The notes below the pieces were generated by a model. It was not told where the DNA came from, searched no databases, and was given only the letters and a program-made list of their open reading frames with translations. 64,000 nucleotides of DNA from contig CAWBVG010000007.1 of NCBI GenBank assembly GCA_963792175.1, positions 1 through 64,000 of the forward strand, read 5' to 3'. The number at the start of each line of letters is the position of its first letter. Within the stretch, counting starts at the first letter, position 1. The DNA is from CAWBVG01 sp963792175. Lineage in GTDB: Bacteria > Acidobacteriota > Vicinamibacteria > Vicinamibacterales > CAVVIG01. Made by a program: the position numbers and the translations under genes. Shown here piece by piece: positions 18,852 to 29,539 of this stretch.

Positions 18852-21800
18852 ATGAATCTGTCCGAGGTCTTCATCAAGCGGCCGATCGCGACCAGCCTCA
18901 TCATGCTGGGCATCACGATGTTCGGCCTCGTGGCGTATCGCGCGCTGCCCGTCAGCGATTTGCCCAATGTCGATTTCCCGACGCTCAACGTCGGCGGCGG
19001 ACTGCCGGGCGCCGACCCTGCCGCGATGGCGTCGACGGTGGCCAGCCCGCTCGAGCGTCAGTTCACCACCATCGCCGGCCTCGACGAGATGACGTCGTCC
19101 AGCTCGAATGGCAGCGCCAACATCACGCTCCAGTTCGCGCTGAATCGCGACATCGACAGCGCCGCCGTCGACGTGCAGACGGCGATCGCGGCGGCCCTGC
19201 CGCTGCTGCCCTCGGGATTGCCTGCGCCGCCGTCGTTCCGCAAGTTCAACCCGGCGGATTCACCGATCATGTTCCTCGCGCTCACCTCCGACACCGCGCC
19301 GATGTACGTCCTCGACGACTACGCCGAAACCGTCATCGCGCCGCGAATCTCGATGATCGGCGGCGTCTCTCAGGTCCAGGTGCAGGGCGCGCAGAAATAC
19401 GCCGTCCGCGTGCAGGTGGATCCGGAGAAACTCCATGCCGAGCAGCTGGGGATCAACGAAGTCAACCAGGCGCTGCAGAACTGGAACGTGAATCTGCCGA
19501 CCGGGCAGCTGTTCGGCTCGACCACCACCTACAACATCAAAGCGGCGGGGCAGTTGATGGACGCCGACGCGTTCAAGCCGGTCATCGTCGCCTACCGCAA
19601 CGGCGCGCCCGTCCGGCTCGATCAGGTCGCGACCGTCCTCGACAACGTCGAGGACAACCGGAACGCCTCGTGGCTCTACTCGAAGGCCGGCCGGCGGCGC
19701 GCGATCAACCTGCAGGTGATGCGGCAGCCCGGCAGCAACACCATCGACGTCACCGACTCGATTCGACGGTTGCTGCCGTCGTTCGAGCGCGAACTCCCGC
19801 CGTCGGTCCACCTCGAGGTCCGTCTCGATCGCTCGCGAAACATCCGCGAGGCGTTCAAGGACATTCAATGGACCATGCTCATCACGCTGGCGCTCGTGGT
19901 GGCGGTAATCTTTGCGTTCCTGCACAACGGCTCGGCGACGGTGATTCCCGCCCTCGCGCTGCCGTTCTCCATCCTTGGCACGTTCGCGGTGATGGAGGTG
20001 CTCGGCTTCACCCTCGACAACCTCTCGATGATGGCGCTCATCCTCTCCATCGGCTTCGTCGTGGACGACGCCATCGTCATGCTCGAGAACATCGTCCGGC
20101 ACATGGAGCACGGCGAGAGCGCGATGGAGGCCGCGCTCAAAGGGTCGCAGGAGATCGGCTTCACGATTCTGTCGATGACGATTTCGCTCGCCGCCGTCTT
20201 CATTCCGATCCTCTTCATGAGCGGCGTCCTCGGCCGGCTGTTCCGCGAGTTCGCGGTGACGATCACGACCGCCGTCCTGATTTCGGGCCTCGTGTCGGTG
20301 ACGCTGACGCCGATGCTGTGCAGCCGCTTCCTCAACGTGGCGGCCTTGCACGCGAAGGGCCGTTTCGCCCGTCGTCATGGAACGCATCTTCCAGCGCCTG
20401 TTTCGCACCTACGAGTGGAGCCTCGGCGATCGTCCTCCGTCACCGCGCCGCGATGCTCGCCGTGTTCGTCGTCGTGCTGGCGTTGACCGCGAGGATGTAT
20501 GTCGTGATCCCGAAGGGGTTCATTCCCGACCAGGACAACGATTCGTTGAACGTCAACGTCCAGGCGGCCCAGGGCACGTCGTACGACGACATGGTCTCGT
20601 ATATCGGACGCATCGCCGAGGTCGTCAACCGCAACCCGTCGGTCGACACCTTCTTCGCGTCGACCGGCGGCGGCTTCGGGTCGATGAACACCGCCCGGCT
20701 CAACATTCAGCTGGTGCCCCGGCGCGCCAGGCCGTTCACCTCGGCGCAGGTGGCGCAGCAGCTCAGGCCGCAGCTCCTCTCCTTTCCAGGCTTCCGGGCA
20801 TTCGTCAGCTTGCCGCCGGCGCTGCAGATTGGCGGTCGCATGGGCAACAGCGCCTACAACCTCACTGTTCAGAGCGCGAACACCGCCGAGCTGTACGACT
20901 GGGCGGCGCGGCTGGAGGCGGCCATCACGCCGCTGCGCGAGGTGCAGGACGTGTCCGACGACATGCAGATGAAGAGCCCGCGGGTCAGACTCGTGATCGA
21001 TCGCGACAAGGCGGCCGCCGCCGGCTTGAACGCGAGCGACATCGAGAGCGCGCTGTACGAAGGCTATGGCCCGCAGTGGTCGTCGACGATTTACGGCCCG
21101 GTTTCACAGTACAAAGTGCTGCTCGAGCTCGCGCCGCAGTACCAGGAGCAGACCGACTCGCTTCGGGACATCGCATTCAAGGCGGCGACCGGCGCGCTCG
21201 TGCCGCTCGAGTCGGTCGTGACGACCGACGAAACGGTGGGACCGCAGACGGTGAACCACGTCGGCGAGCTGCCGGCGGTCACGATCTCATTCGGCCTCCG
21301 TCCGGGCGTTTCTCTGGGTAGCGCGGTCGATCGCATCAACGCGGTCGCCGCGACGGTCCTGCCGCCGACAGTCACGACGGCATTTCAGGGCTCCGCGAAG
21401 GTGTTTCAGGCGTCGATGCAGAATCTCGGCCTGCTGCTGTTCATCGCCATCGGCGTCGTCTACATCGTGCTCGGCATGCTCTACGAGAGCTATGTCCATC
21501 CGCTCACGATTCTGTCGGGACTGCCATCAGCCGGGCTGGGCGCACTCGTCACACTCTGGCTGTTCGGCAACGAGCTGAACATCTACTCGTTCGTCGGCCT
21601 GGTGATGCTCGTCGGCATCGTCAAGAAGAACGCGATCATGCAGATCGACTTCGCGCTCGAAGCCGAACGCCATCACCACAAGAGTCCGGCCGATGCGATC
21701 TACGAGGGCTGCCTGATCCGCTTCAGGCCCATCATGATGACGACGATGGCGGCGCTGTTCGGGGCGCTGCCGATCGCTCTGGGCTTCGGCGCGGGCGGCG

Positions 21801-21931
21801 AAGCGAGGCGGCCGCTCGGTCTGGCGGTGGTTGGCGGCCTGCTGGTGTCGCAGCTGGTGACGCTGTACCTGACGCCGGTCGTCTACACGTATCTCGCGTC
21901 CTGGATGCGCACGCGCCCCATCGCCACCTGA
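18852..21931 (+). CDS. RND-family multidrug efflux permease (AcrB/MdtB-like; two frameshifts)
   Basis: The roughly 1026-residue transporter starts MNLSEVFIKRPIATSLIML, as in hydrophobe/amphiphile RND pumps. It has two large periplasmic loops, the TM4 proton-relay acidic pair in SIGFVVDDAIVML, and TM10-12 near NELNIYSFVGLVMLVGIVKKNAIM. The frame breaks near 20372 and 20437 (two single-base gains), between the two halves of the pump, where the reading runs VMERIFQRLFRTYEWSLG. No membrane-fusion or outer-membrane gene is next to it, so it would have to borrow partners. Confidence 0.85.
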
Positions 21932-22251
21932 TCGCCCGGAGCGCTGCGACTGCCGTGAACGGCCATTGCGTCTCCTTTCGCCAGATTCTACGAGCAGCTT
22001 CAGTCGCCGGATTACGGAACTGGATGTTCCATTCTGAAACGCCGGCGGCCCGCTTCGGGAAACCGCCGCCGTAATCGCTAGTCGTGACGGCAGTTAGCAC
22101 CGGACGCTCATTGTCGGACACGCCCCGGGCACCCGCCTTGCTCTTCCAGCGATCGCACCCCAACCTGCCTCGCCGAAGCGCGTTGGAATGGCCCATGCGC
22201 GCCGGCGGGTCGGCTGATTCGATGTCGAGCACGCTTCCAAGGAGGATGCGA
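21932..22251. other. Intergenic region with a nested inverted repeat
   Basis: No gene is seen in these 320 bases. GATTACGG (22010-22017) and CCGTAATC (22069-22076) are exact inverted copies and enclose a GGCGG/CCGCC hairpin. The structure lies after the RND pump and well before the next Shine-Dalgarno at about 22239-22245, so it could be the transcript end of the pump gene. No T run follows. Confidence 0.4.
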
Positions 22252-22866
22252 ATGCCCGTGAAACGAACGATCCGGATGAAGCAACGTCCGCGCGCCAAGG
22301 CCTCGAAGCGCGCGGCGCACACCACCTGGTGGACGGGGAAGCCGGCGATTGCCGCGGCCGTCGGCTGCGCGATCGCGGTGATGATTGTCATCCTCATTCC
22401 GCAAAGGCCGCACCCGGGGATGGCGCCGAAGAAAGCGGATGCCACTGTCGCTCGTGTCGACTCCACGGAGACGACCGATCGGCGTCCCGAGATGGCGACG
22501 TTGCCGGTCGCCCCACCATCGCCATCGCCATCGCCATCGGCGGCGCCGGTTGTCGAGCCGTCTCCCGACACGAAGGTGGCGCGGGTCACGATTGAAGGAT
22601 GCCTCGAACGCGCCGATGACACCTTCCGGTTGACCGATACGGCGGGCACGAACGCTCCGACCGCACGGAGCTGGAAGTCAGGTTTCCTCAAGAAGCGTCC
22701 CGCCGCGATCGAAGTGCGCGATTCGGTGAAGCGCGTCAACCTCGCCAGCCATGTGGGGCAGCGGGTCAGCGTCACTGGCACGCTGGTCGACCGACAGATC
22801 CGCGTCGGTTCGCTGCAGCCCATCTCCTTGTCCTGCAGTACCTATAATTCGAAGGTCAAAATCTAA
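22252..22866 (+). CDS. Single-span membrane-anchored hypothetical protein
   Basis: The 204-residue product has a very basic N-terminus (KRTIRMKQRPRAKASKRAA) and one membrane helix (AIAAAVGCAIAVMIVILI, about 29-46). A Pro/Ser linker (PPSPSPSPSAAP) follows. A C-terminal OB-like domain begins VTIEGCLERADDTFRL and contains NLASHVGQRVSVTGTL. The domain resembles small DUF5818-type modules. AAGGAGG at 22239-22245 fixes ATG 22252 rather than upstream candidates. A strong hairpin follows the stop. Confidence 0.65.
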   Translation: MPVKRTIRMKQRPRAKASKRAAHTTWWTGKPAIAAAVGCAIAVMIVILIPQRPHPGMAPKKADATVARVDSTETTDRRPEMATLPVAPPSPSPSPSAAPVVEPSPDTKVARVTIEGCLERADDTFRLTDTAGTNAPTARSWKSGFLKKRPAAIEVRDSVKRVNLASHVGQRVSVTGTLVDRQIRVGSLQPISLSCSTYNSKVKI

Positions 22867-22897
22867 AGGCTCGAGCATTCGAGGGCATCCCGATTGC

Positions 22898-22929
22898 AAC
22901 GACGGCCGGCATGTGTGCCGGCCGTCGTT
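22898..22929. terminator. Perfect 14-bp hairpin, terminator-like
   Basis: AACGACGGCCGGCA (22898-22911) and TGCCGGCCGTCGTT (22916-22929) are exact inverted copies with a TGTG loop. It lies 32 bases after the stop of the membrane-anchored protein gene. A T run is missing, so termination is inferred. The start codon of the next frame (ATG 22911) lies inside the stem-loop. Confidence 0.6.
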
Positions 22930-23408
22930 ATCTCGGCATTGTTGCAGCGCTCGGGCTAACGCTCTCGGCCGCATGCGCACACGGTCGTCAGGCGTCTCGC
23001 GGACTCTCTCCGACCACGCCACCCAGGCAGGTGGGCTCAGCCTCATCCGACGCGTCGCGCCGCATTCCGGACGCGATCAACCCGGTCCGCGAGCAGTTCG
23101 GGCCCGCGAACCCTCGTCCACACTCGGGCGACGATCCCGGACAGCCGGTCGGACAGTTGGGAAGCGGATCCGACCGCTCGGCCAGCACGACCGGAGTCGT
23201 TCCTCAGCCCGCTGTGTCAGAGGGATGGAGCAGCGTCGTCTCGGAAACACCCGGTACGACATCGCGACCCTCAGCATCAACCTCCGAACCGTTGAATGAA
23301 CCGCCCACGACCCGACGGCGTCTGGATCGTACGGCACTGCGGGCGATGGTCGTCGCGTGCCTCCTGGTCGCGGCGATTCTCTGGCTGCCACGGCGTCTCC
23401 ATCATTAG
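22911..23408 (+). CDS. Putative lipoprotein with C-terminal membrane helix
   Basis: The 165-residue frame begins with a signal and lipobox-like sequence (LGIVAALGLTLSAAC). A long Ser/Pro/Thr-rich disordered region follows, and the protein ends in a hydrophobic helix (ALRAMVVACLLVAAILWL). I do not recognise it. The start lies within a strong hairpin, so either translation is controlled by that structure or the gene is not real. Composition alone supports it. Confidence 0.4.
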   Translation: MCAGRRYLGIVAALGLTLSAACAHGRQASRGLSPTTPPRQVGSASSDASRRIPDAINPVREQFGPANPRPHSGDDPGQPVGQLGSGSDRSASTTGVVPQPAVSEGWSSVVSETPGTTSRPSASTSEPLNEPPTTRRRLDRTALRAMVVACLLVAAILWLPRRLHH

Positions 23409-23426
23409 CGCGGGCGGTCGTTCGCC

Positions 23427-24257
23427 TTACCGTACTCGGAGGAAGTAGCTGTCGCGCTGGCGCTCGCTCCCGCCGCTGCCGATCTCGAAGAGCACGACAA
23501 TGTAGTCGTCGGCGGGGAGTGCGGCGGCAGGAACGTCGACCCGTGCCAGTATGCCGGACCGGGGGGTCACCGCGCCGGCCGCCGATCCCTTCCACACCGC
23601 CTGGCCGTTCACCGTGCGAATCTCGACGCGCATCGGGTCGAGGCCGGCGCGATCGTTCGTGCCTTCGAGCTGCAACGCGACGACATCCGTGCCGTTCGGG
23701 ATGACAAGTCGAGGCACGTCATCAGCGCCGCGCGTCTGGATCGGCCGTAGCGAGAAGGCGAAGACGCGTCGGGGAGCGGGTGGAACGGGTAATGGCCCCG
23801 GTAGCGTCTGCGTCGGCGTGGAGGCATCCGGCGATCGAGTGTCAGACGAGCGTTGGCCTGCAGGTATCGCCGGTTTTCTCGGGATTATCCACAACGCGCC
23901 GACGGCCAGAATCAACGCGGCCGCCAGGGCGACCCATTGGTACCGGAACCTCCATGTGCGCCCGTCCGTGCGTGACCCTGGCAACGCGGTGGGATGGTTC
24001 GCCGACAGGCGCCGAATCGTCTCGACGCGCTGGCGGTGGGCCGGTGACGCCAGATAACGCCGCTCGAAGAAATCGTGTTCGCGCGCGTTCAGCCGTCCCG
24101 CCAGGTACTCCTCGATGAGCGCTTCTTCCTCGGACTCGACACGGCCCAACGCCGTCTCGTTCTCGAAGTAGTCGCGCTCGAGCGCCTCGCACTCCTCGTC
24201 TGTGGCCTCTCCCAGAAGATAGCGTCGGGCCAGAGGGTTCCGGTGCGCAGTCTTCAC
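23427..24257 (-). CDS. Membrane anti-sigma-like protein
   Basis: The 276-residue product has an acidic cytosolic N-terminus holding two copies of a Y-L-x-G...E...E-x-x-Y/F-F pattern (RYLLGEATDEECEALERDYF and EYLAGRLNAREHDFFERRYL). One membrane helix (QWVALAAALILAVGALWII) and an extracytoplasmic beta-rich domain follow. GTG 24257 overlaps the stop of the sigma gene (GTGA), so I prefer it over the upstream ATG 24287. The order sigma then membrane protein fits an anti-sigma factor, but there is no HxxxCxxC zinc motif. Confidence 0.7.
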   Translation of the reverse strand: MKTAHRNPLARRYLLGEATDEECEALERDYFENETALGRVESEEEALIEEYLAGRLNAREHDFFERRYLASPAHRQRVETIRRLSANHPTALPGSRTDGRTWRFRYQWVALAAALILAVGALWIIPRKPAIPAGQRSSDTRSPDASTPTQTLPGPLPVPPAPRRVFAFSLRPIQTRGADDVPRLVIPNGTDVVALQLEGTNDRAGLDPMRVEIRTVNGQAVWKGSAAGAVTPRSGILARVDVPAAALPADDYIVVLFEIGSGGSERQRDSYFLRVR

Positions 24258-24880
24258 TGGTGCAGTCGTTGCTGTCGCGATACGCACTCGTGCACGCAGT
24301 GCTCGAGCCGATCGCGGAGGCGCTGCACGCGGCTGCGCAGCGCGTTGTCAGAGAGTCCGAGCGTCGACGCGAGACGCCGGCGATTGTTGATCTTGCTGGT
24401 GCGCTCCCCTACGTAGTAGTCGATGACCAGCGCGCGGCTGCTGTCAGGGAAGCCGTCGAGGCACCGATCGAAGCAATCGCGCAGGCGCTCGGTGTCATCC
24501 GCGCCATCGGTCGGCGCCGCGGCTCGAGCGGCGATCAGGTTCGCGTCCGTATCGGTGAGCGACGCCTCATGATGCCGCCGGCGCTCCAGCAGCACGAGCC
24601 GCGCAATGCCGCGGGCGTACTGCCGGATGTTGTCCACGACGACCTCCTCGAGCTTCCGGGCCAATCGATCGAGCGTCTCGTCGGCGCACTCGTCTGCGGG
24701 CCACCCGCCACGCCAGTCGAAGAACTTGACCAGCGTGCGGCGAAGCTGTTCATACTCGAGCGCCGCGCGATCGACGTCGGGGTCGAGCCTCAGCAGGAGC
24801 CGCTCGAAACCGGCAGGGCTTATCGTGCGATCGTCATCGAATCGATGCGGCATCAGGGCCCATGCGACACGTACGACCAT
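24254..24880 (-). CDS. ECF-like RNA polymerase sigma factor
   Basis: The 208-residue protein has a divergent region 2 (ETLDRLARKLEEVVVDNIRQYARGIARLVLLERRR). Region 4 is clear: LGLSDNALRSRVQRLRDRLEHCV preceded by FPDSSRALVIDYYVGE. Start candidates are ATG 24880 and ATG 24853. The first lies two bases after the stop of the cytochrome gene, so all three minus-strand genes form an operon. It is coupled to the membrane anti-sigma-like protein. Confidence 0.72.
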   Translation of the reverse strand: MVVRVAWALMPHRFDDDRTISPAGFERLLLRLDPDVDRAALEYEQLRRTLVKFFDWRGGWPADECADETLDRLARKLEEVVVDNIRQYARGIARLVLLERRRHHEASLTDTDANLIAARAAAPTDGADDTERLRDCFDRCLDGFPDSSRALVIDYYVGERTSKINNRRRLASTLGLSDNALRSRVQRLRDRLEHCVHECVSRQQRLHQ

Positions 24881-24881
24881 C

Positions 24882-26276
24882 TTAGAGCGCTTTCAGGAAC
24901 GCGACGAGATCGGCCTTCTCGCGTGCCGTCAGGCCGATGTTGAATCGCGTGTCGTAGAAGTCCACGGCCTCCTCGAGCGTGGCCGCCGCGCCATTGTGAA
25001 AATACGGAGCGCGGGCCGCCAACGCGCGCAGGATGGGCCCTTTGAACTTGCTGACGTCGGCCCATTTACCGGTGACCATGGCCCGCCCCGGATCGGTCGT
25101 CTGCACGGTTTCGAATGTCGCCTTGTTCCGCAGCGTGTAGAGCGGCAGATCCGGCGTCCGCCGTGCTGCGACGGTGAGGCCGATGTTCAGCGGCATCGAG
25201 ATCGAATGGTTGCCGGCGTTCGGCGTGTCATGGCAAATCGTGCAGGTGGCGCGCAGCGGCGTGCCGACCGGATCCTCCGGCGCGCCGTTGAGGCCGCCGA
25301 CGTTGTCGATCACGAACTCGCGCGTGTTGAACAGCTCTTGCCCGCGCGCGATGGCCCGCCGCTCCGGCGCCTTGGCGTGTTCCCAGGCCTTGAAGATGGT
25401 GAAGACGACCGGGTCGAGGCCTCCCGACGAGGTCTCGCAGGCGCCGGGCATGACCGGGAGCATGTTCAACGGATCGTTGATGCCGATGCAGAACGGTTCG
25501 GTCGACAGCGGCCGCGGCCCTCCGGTTGCGTCCTGGGCTCTGAGGCTGCCGGCGCCGTTGTCGTGGGTCTGCGCGGTGAACAATCCGAGCTCGAAGTCCA
25601 CGATCTGTTGGAGCTGCCCGGGCGAAGGGGCGGCGCCCTGAGCATGGCCGGTCGTCGCATCCGAGGCTTGCGTCAGCAGATCCGACCGAATCGCCTGACC
25701 CTTCACGGTCTCGCGTCCATCCCACATCACCGTGCTCAGGAATCCAAGGTTCGTCGTCGGCAGCGGGCGGCGATACATCGACGCCTGCGTCAGCGGCGCG
25801 CCACAGTCGTACGGATCGTCGGCGTCCACGATCTCGAATTCCGCGTTCTCAGGCACGGCCAGGCCGATGCGGATCAGGCCTTTCGTCAGGAGCTGGCTGA
25901 ACGCCCGGCGTCGCGTGGCGAGGGTGGACACGTCGGCCCCCTCGCAGTTCGACCCATCGTTGTTCCGGAACACGGGATCGAGGCCGGCGGTCTCGTCGAA
26001 CCGCTGACGAATCTCCTCGGGAGTGATCGTCCACGCTTGCGCCGGTCGATGGCAGCTGAAGCAGGTCCGCCCGTTGGTGCCAAGGTCCTGGAAGAACGGG
26101 TTCGTGTTGTCGATGGAAGGCGCCGTGGTGATCGTGCGCTGGACGCCGCTGCGATTGGCGAACGTGAGCTGATTGGGCCGATGCTCGTCTCCCGTGGTCC
26201 GGCCGGCTGTCGTCAGGAAGGCGACGCCTGTCACGCCGACCGCAAACACCGCTTGCACTGTTTTCTGGGTGTTCAT
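24882..26276 (-). CDS. Exported dihaem cytochrome c / cytochrome c peroxidase-like protein
   Basis: The 464-residue product has a signal peptide (TVQAVFAVGVTGVAFLTTAG) and two c-type haem motifs: CFSCH near residue 72 and CTICH in the C-terminal half. Further conserved blocks are SMYRRPLPTTNLGFL and APYFHNGAAATLEEAVDFYD, typical of MauG/CcpA-like dihaem peroxidases. It would act in the periplasm and need electrons from cytochrome c. It is the first gene of an operon with the sigma/anti-sigma pair and is divergent from the TPR-CHAT gene. Confidence 0.85.
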   Translation of the reverse strand: MNTQKTVQAVFAVGVTGVAFLTTAGRTTGDEHRPNQLTFANRSGVQRTITTAPSIDNTNPFFQDLGTNGRTCFSCHRPAQAWTITPEEIRQRFDETAGLDPVFRNNDGSNCEGADVSTLATRRRAFSQLLTKGLIRIGLAVPENAEFEIVDADDPYDCGAPLTQASMYRRPLPTTNLGFLSTVMWDGRETVKGQAIRSDLLTQASDATTGHAQGAAPSPGQLQQIVDFELGLFTAQTHDNGAGSLRAQDATGGPRPLSTEPFCIGINDPLNMLPVMPGACETSSGGLDPVVFTIFKAWEHAKAPERRAIARGQELFNTREFVIDNVGGLNGAPEDPVGTPLRATCTICHDTPNAGNHSISMPLNIGLTVAARRTPDLPLYTLRNKATFETVQTTDPGRAMVTGKWADVSKFKGPILRALAARAPYFHNGAAATLEEAVDFYDTRFNIGLTAREKADLVAFLKAL

Positions 26277-26365
26277 CGACTCCCCCTCACTCAGCTAGTG
26301 AGGAAGAAGGTCAAAATGTGTCGCGGTGCCGGATCGATCGGGGTGGGAAGGGTTTATATTGCGAT

Positions 26366-29300
26366 ATGGTCAGACGGATCTGTTGTGCCCTGGTCCTGAC
26401 CTGGTTCTGCAACGGCCAGCCTTCTTCCGCGCGAAATGCCCAGGACGTTCGCGAGCTGACATCCGGCGTCTCGGTCGATCGTGAGCTGGCTTCTGGATCG
26501 TCGGATACCTTTCGCCTCGCGCTCACCGCCGGAGATTTCCTCCATCTCACCATCGTGCAGCGGGGCTACGTGGTCGCGGCGACGTTGTCGCGCCCGGATG
26601 GCACTGAGGTGCTGTCGGTGAGCACCGCCGGCGACACGTTCGGCGACGAAGCGCTGGCCGCGATTGCCGACACGACCGGCCGCTACACGCTGTCCTGCGT
26701 CGAATGGCCGCGACTGAAGTGTCAGGCCGCTACAGCCTGACTGTCGACGCGCTGCGCCCGCAACGCCGCCGGACACCGTCTGGATCGAGGCCGAGACGGC
26801 GCTCGCCCGCGGGGTACGGCAGAAACGAAGCGGTCAGGCCGCCTACTCTCGAGCGCTCGATGAATTCGTCGCCGCGCTCGCACGGTATCGGGAGGTCGCG
26901 GACCGACGCGGCGAATTGAGAGCGTTGGTCGAGGTCGCCGCGGTGCAGGTTGGGCTTGGGCAGCCGCAAGCGATGACGACCGCGCGGCAGGCGGAGCGCC
27001 TCGCGCGAGAGCTCGGTAACGAGCACGCGCGAGCGGTGGCGCTGGGCGTGATCTTGTCGAAGCCTACTGATCGCTCTCGACGACCTGAAGGCGGCGCTGC
27101 CTGCAGTGCGAGGAGGCCTTGTCAATCAATCGGGCCATTCGGAAGCCGCACTGCCCAATCGGATCATCCTCAACAGCCTGGGCATCTTGTATGCCCGTAC
27201 CGGCGATCCGGAGCGAGCCGTCACGCGATTCGAGGAGTCGCTCGCGCTCGCGCGTGCGAGCGGCTTCGCCTTCGGCGAGCGCAGGGCCCTTGGAAATCTG
27301 GGAGTGGCCTACAAGAACCTCGGGGAGTGGGATCGCGCGCTCGATATCTACGGCCAGACGTTGCGGATCTACCGGGAGTTCGGACGAGGCGGAAGGACAG
27401 GCGCGGGTTCTCAACAACATGGGGAACGTCGAGCATCAGCTCGGCCGCGATCGGCACGCTCTCGAGCTCCATCAGGAGGCGCTGGCGCTGTCGCGCAGGG
27501 TGGTGGCAAGGAAAACGAAGCGCGATCGCTCAACACGATCGGCCAGACGTATTACGCACTCGGCGAGTACACGAAAGCGCTCGAGTACAACCGCGAATCA
27601 CTCGAGATCCGCCGAGCGACCGCCGACCTGCCAGGGCAGGGCGCTTCATTGGACAGCGAGGGCCGCGCCTGGCACCGGCTGGGCGAGCACGACAAGGCGC
27701 TCGCCGCGCTCAACGAAGCGCTGACGATTCGCCGGAACATCCGCGAGCAGATCGGAGAAATGGACACACTCCGTAATCTCGCGGCGCTCGAGCGCGATCG
27801 AGGCCACCTCTCCGTCGCGCGCGGCCACATCGCGGCGGCCGTCGACTTGGAGGAGACGTTACGCGAGCGCATCACCAGTCCAGCGCTCCGTACGTCATTC
27901 GTGGCCACGCAGCAGGACAAGTACGAGCTGTTCGTCGACATCCTGCAGGCGGAGCACGCCGCTGATCCCTCTGCCGGCTACGCCGCACAGGCGCTGCACG
28001 TCAACGAGCGGGCGCGCGCGCGCGTGTTGCTCGATTCGCTGCTGGACGCCCACGTCGATCTGCGCGAGGGCATCGACGCGGCCCTGCTCGATCGCGAGCG
28101 CGTCCTCCAGAAGCAGTTGAACGACAGCTCAGCGCAGCTCTCCAGACTGCTGGCCGGGAAGCACACGAACCAGCAGACGGAAGCGGCGGCCCGGAAGCTC
28201 GATGACCTCACGCGCGACTACCAGGAGCTGCAGGCCGAGATTCGCCGACGCAGTCCGCGTTACGCCGCCGTCATGCAGCCACAGCCGCTCGAGGCCGCCG
28301 ACCATCCAGAGCAGCGTCCTCGACAGCGACACGGTGCTTCTGGAGATTGCGCTGGGCGAAGAGCGGAGCTGGCTGTGGGCGGTGACACCCCAGAAGATTT
28401 CCAGCACCGAGCTTCCACCCCGCCGCACGATCGACGCCGCGGCGCGCTCTCTGTACGAGCGCTTCGTGGCGCGCCAGAAACACAGCGGCGACAGCGCGGT
28501 CGAATATGCCGGCCGCGTGGCGGCCGCCGACGCACAACTCGGTCGAGAAGCGGCGGGCGTGAGCCAGCTGCTCTTCGGCGGCATTGCCGATCGGCTCAAC
28601 GGCGACTGGCGCGGAAAACGGCTGGTCATCGTGGCGGAAGGCACGCTCGAGTACCTCCCGTTCGCGGCGCTGCCCATTCCGGATTCGGGGCGCGCCAAAG
28701 AGCGCGTGCCGCTCATCACGCGGCACGAAATCGTCACGATTCCGTCGGCCACGATACTGGCCGTCCTCCGCCGCGAGATCGTCGCGCGCCAGCCGGCGCG
28801 CAAGGCGATCGCGATCCTCGCCGATCCGGTCTTCGAGTCGACCGATCCGCGTGTTCGCGCGAAACCGGCCGCCGGCGACGGCGCAGCCGCGTTTCCCGGT
28901 TCACTGGTGGCGCGGCCGCCGCACGTTCGCGCCGGTCTGGGGCGTCTCCCGTTTTCGCGCGGCGAAGCCGAGGCGATCGCCCTGCTCGCGCCGACAGGCG
29001 ACGTCTACAAGGCGACCGATTTCAAGGCGAGCCGCGAGGCCGCAACCGACGGCACACTCGCCGACTATCGCCTCGTGCATTTCGCGACTCACGGCGTGGT
29101 CGATGCCGAACGTCCCGCGCTGTCCGGGCTGGTGCTGTCGCTGGTCGACGAGCAGGGCGCGCCGCGGAACGGCTACCTCCGTCTGCACGACATCTACAAC
29201 ATGCGCCTGAACGCCGACCTCGTCGTCCTCAGCGGCTGCGACACGGCCCTCGGCAAGGAAATCAAGGGCGAGGGGCTGATCGGCCTGACGCGGGCGTTCA

Positions 29301-29515
29301 TGTACGCCGGCGCGCCGCGGATCGTGGCGAGCTTGTGGCAGGTGAGCGATCACGCCACCGCGGAATTGATGAAGAGGTTCTACGCCGGCATGATGCAGCG
29401 CCACCTGCCGCCGGCGGCGGCGTTGCGTGCAGCGCAACTCGCGATGGCCGCCGATCCGCGCTGGTCGGCGCCGGACTATTGGGCCGGTTTCGTCATGCAG
29501 GGCGACTGGCAGTAG
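26366..29515 (+). CDS. TPR-CHAT domain protein (about six frameshifts)
   Basis: A signal-like start (MVRRICCALVLTWFC) leads into a short beta domain (SGSSDTFRLALTAGDFLHLTI). TPR units follow (GILYARTGDPERAVTRFEES, GNLGVAYKNLGEWDRALDIY, GQTYYALGEYTKALEYNRES), then a coiled region and a C-terminal CHAT peptidase domain. The CHAT site is intact: His in VHFATHG and Cys in LSGCDTALG. CHAT is a caspase-like fold. Breaks lie near 26700, 26765, 27062, 27390, 27500 and 28290. The protein may be secreted or periplasmic. Confidence 0.8.
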
Positions 29516-29539
29516 TCTGGCCACCGACGTGGAGACCTC

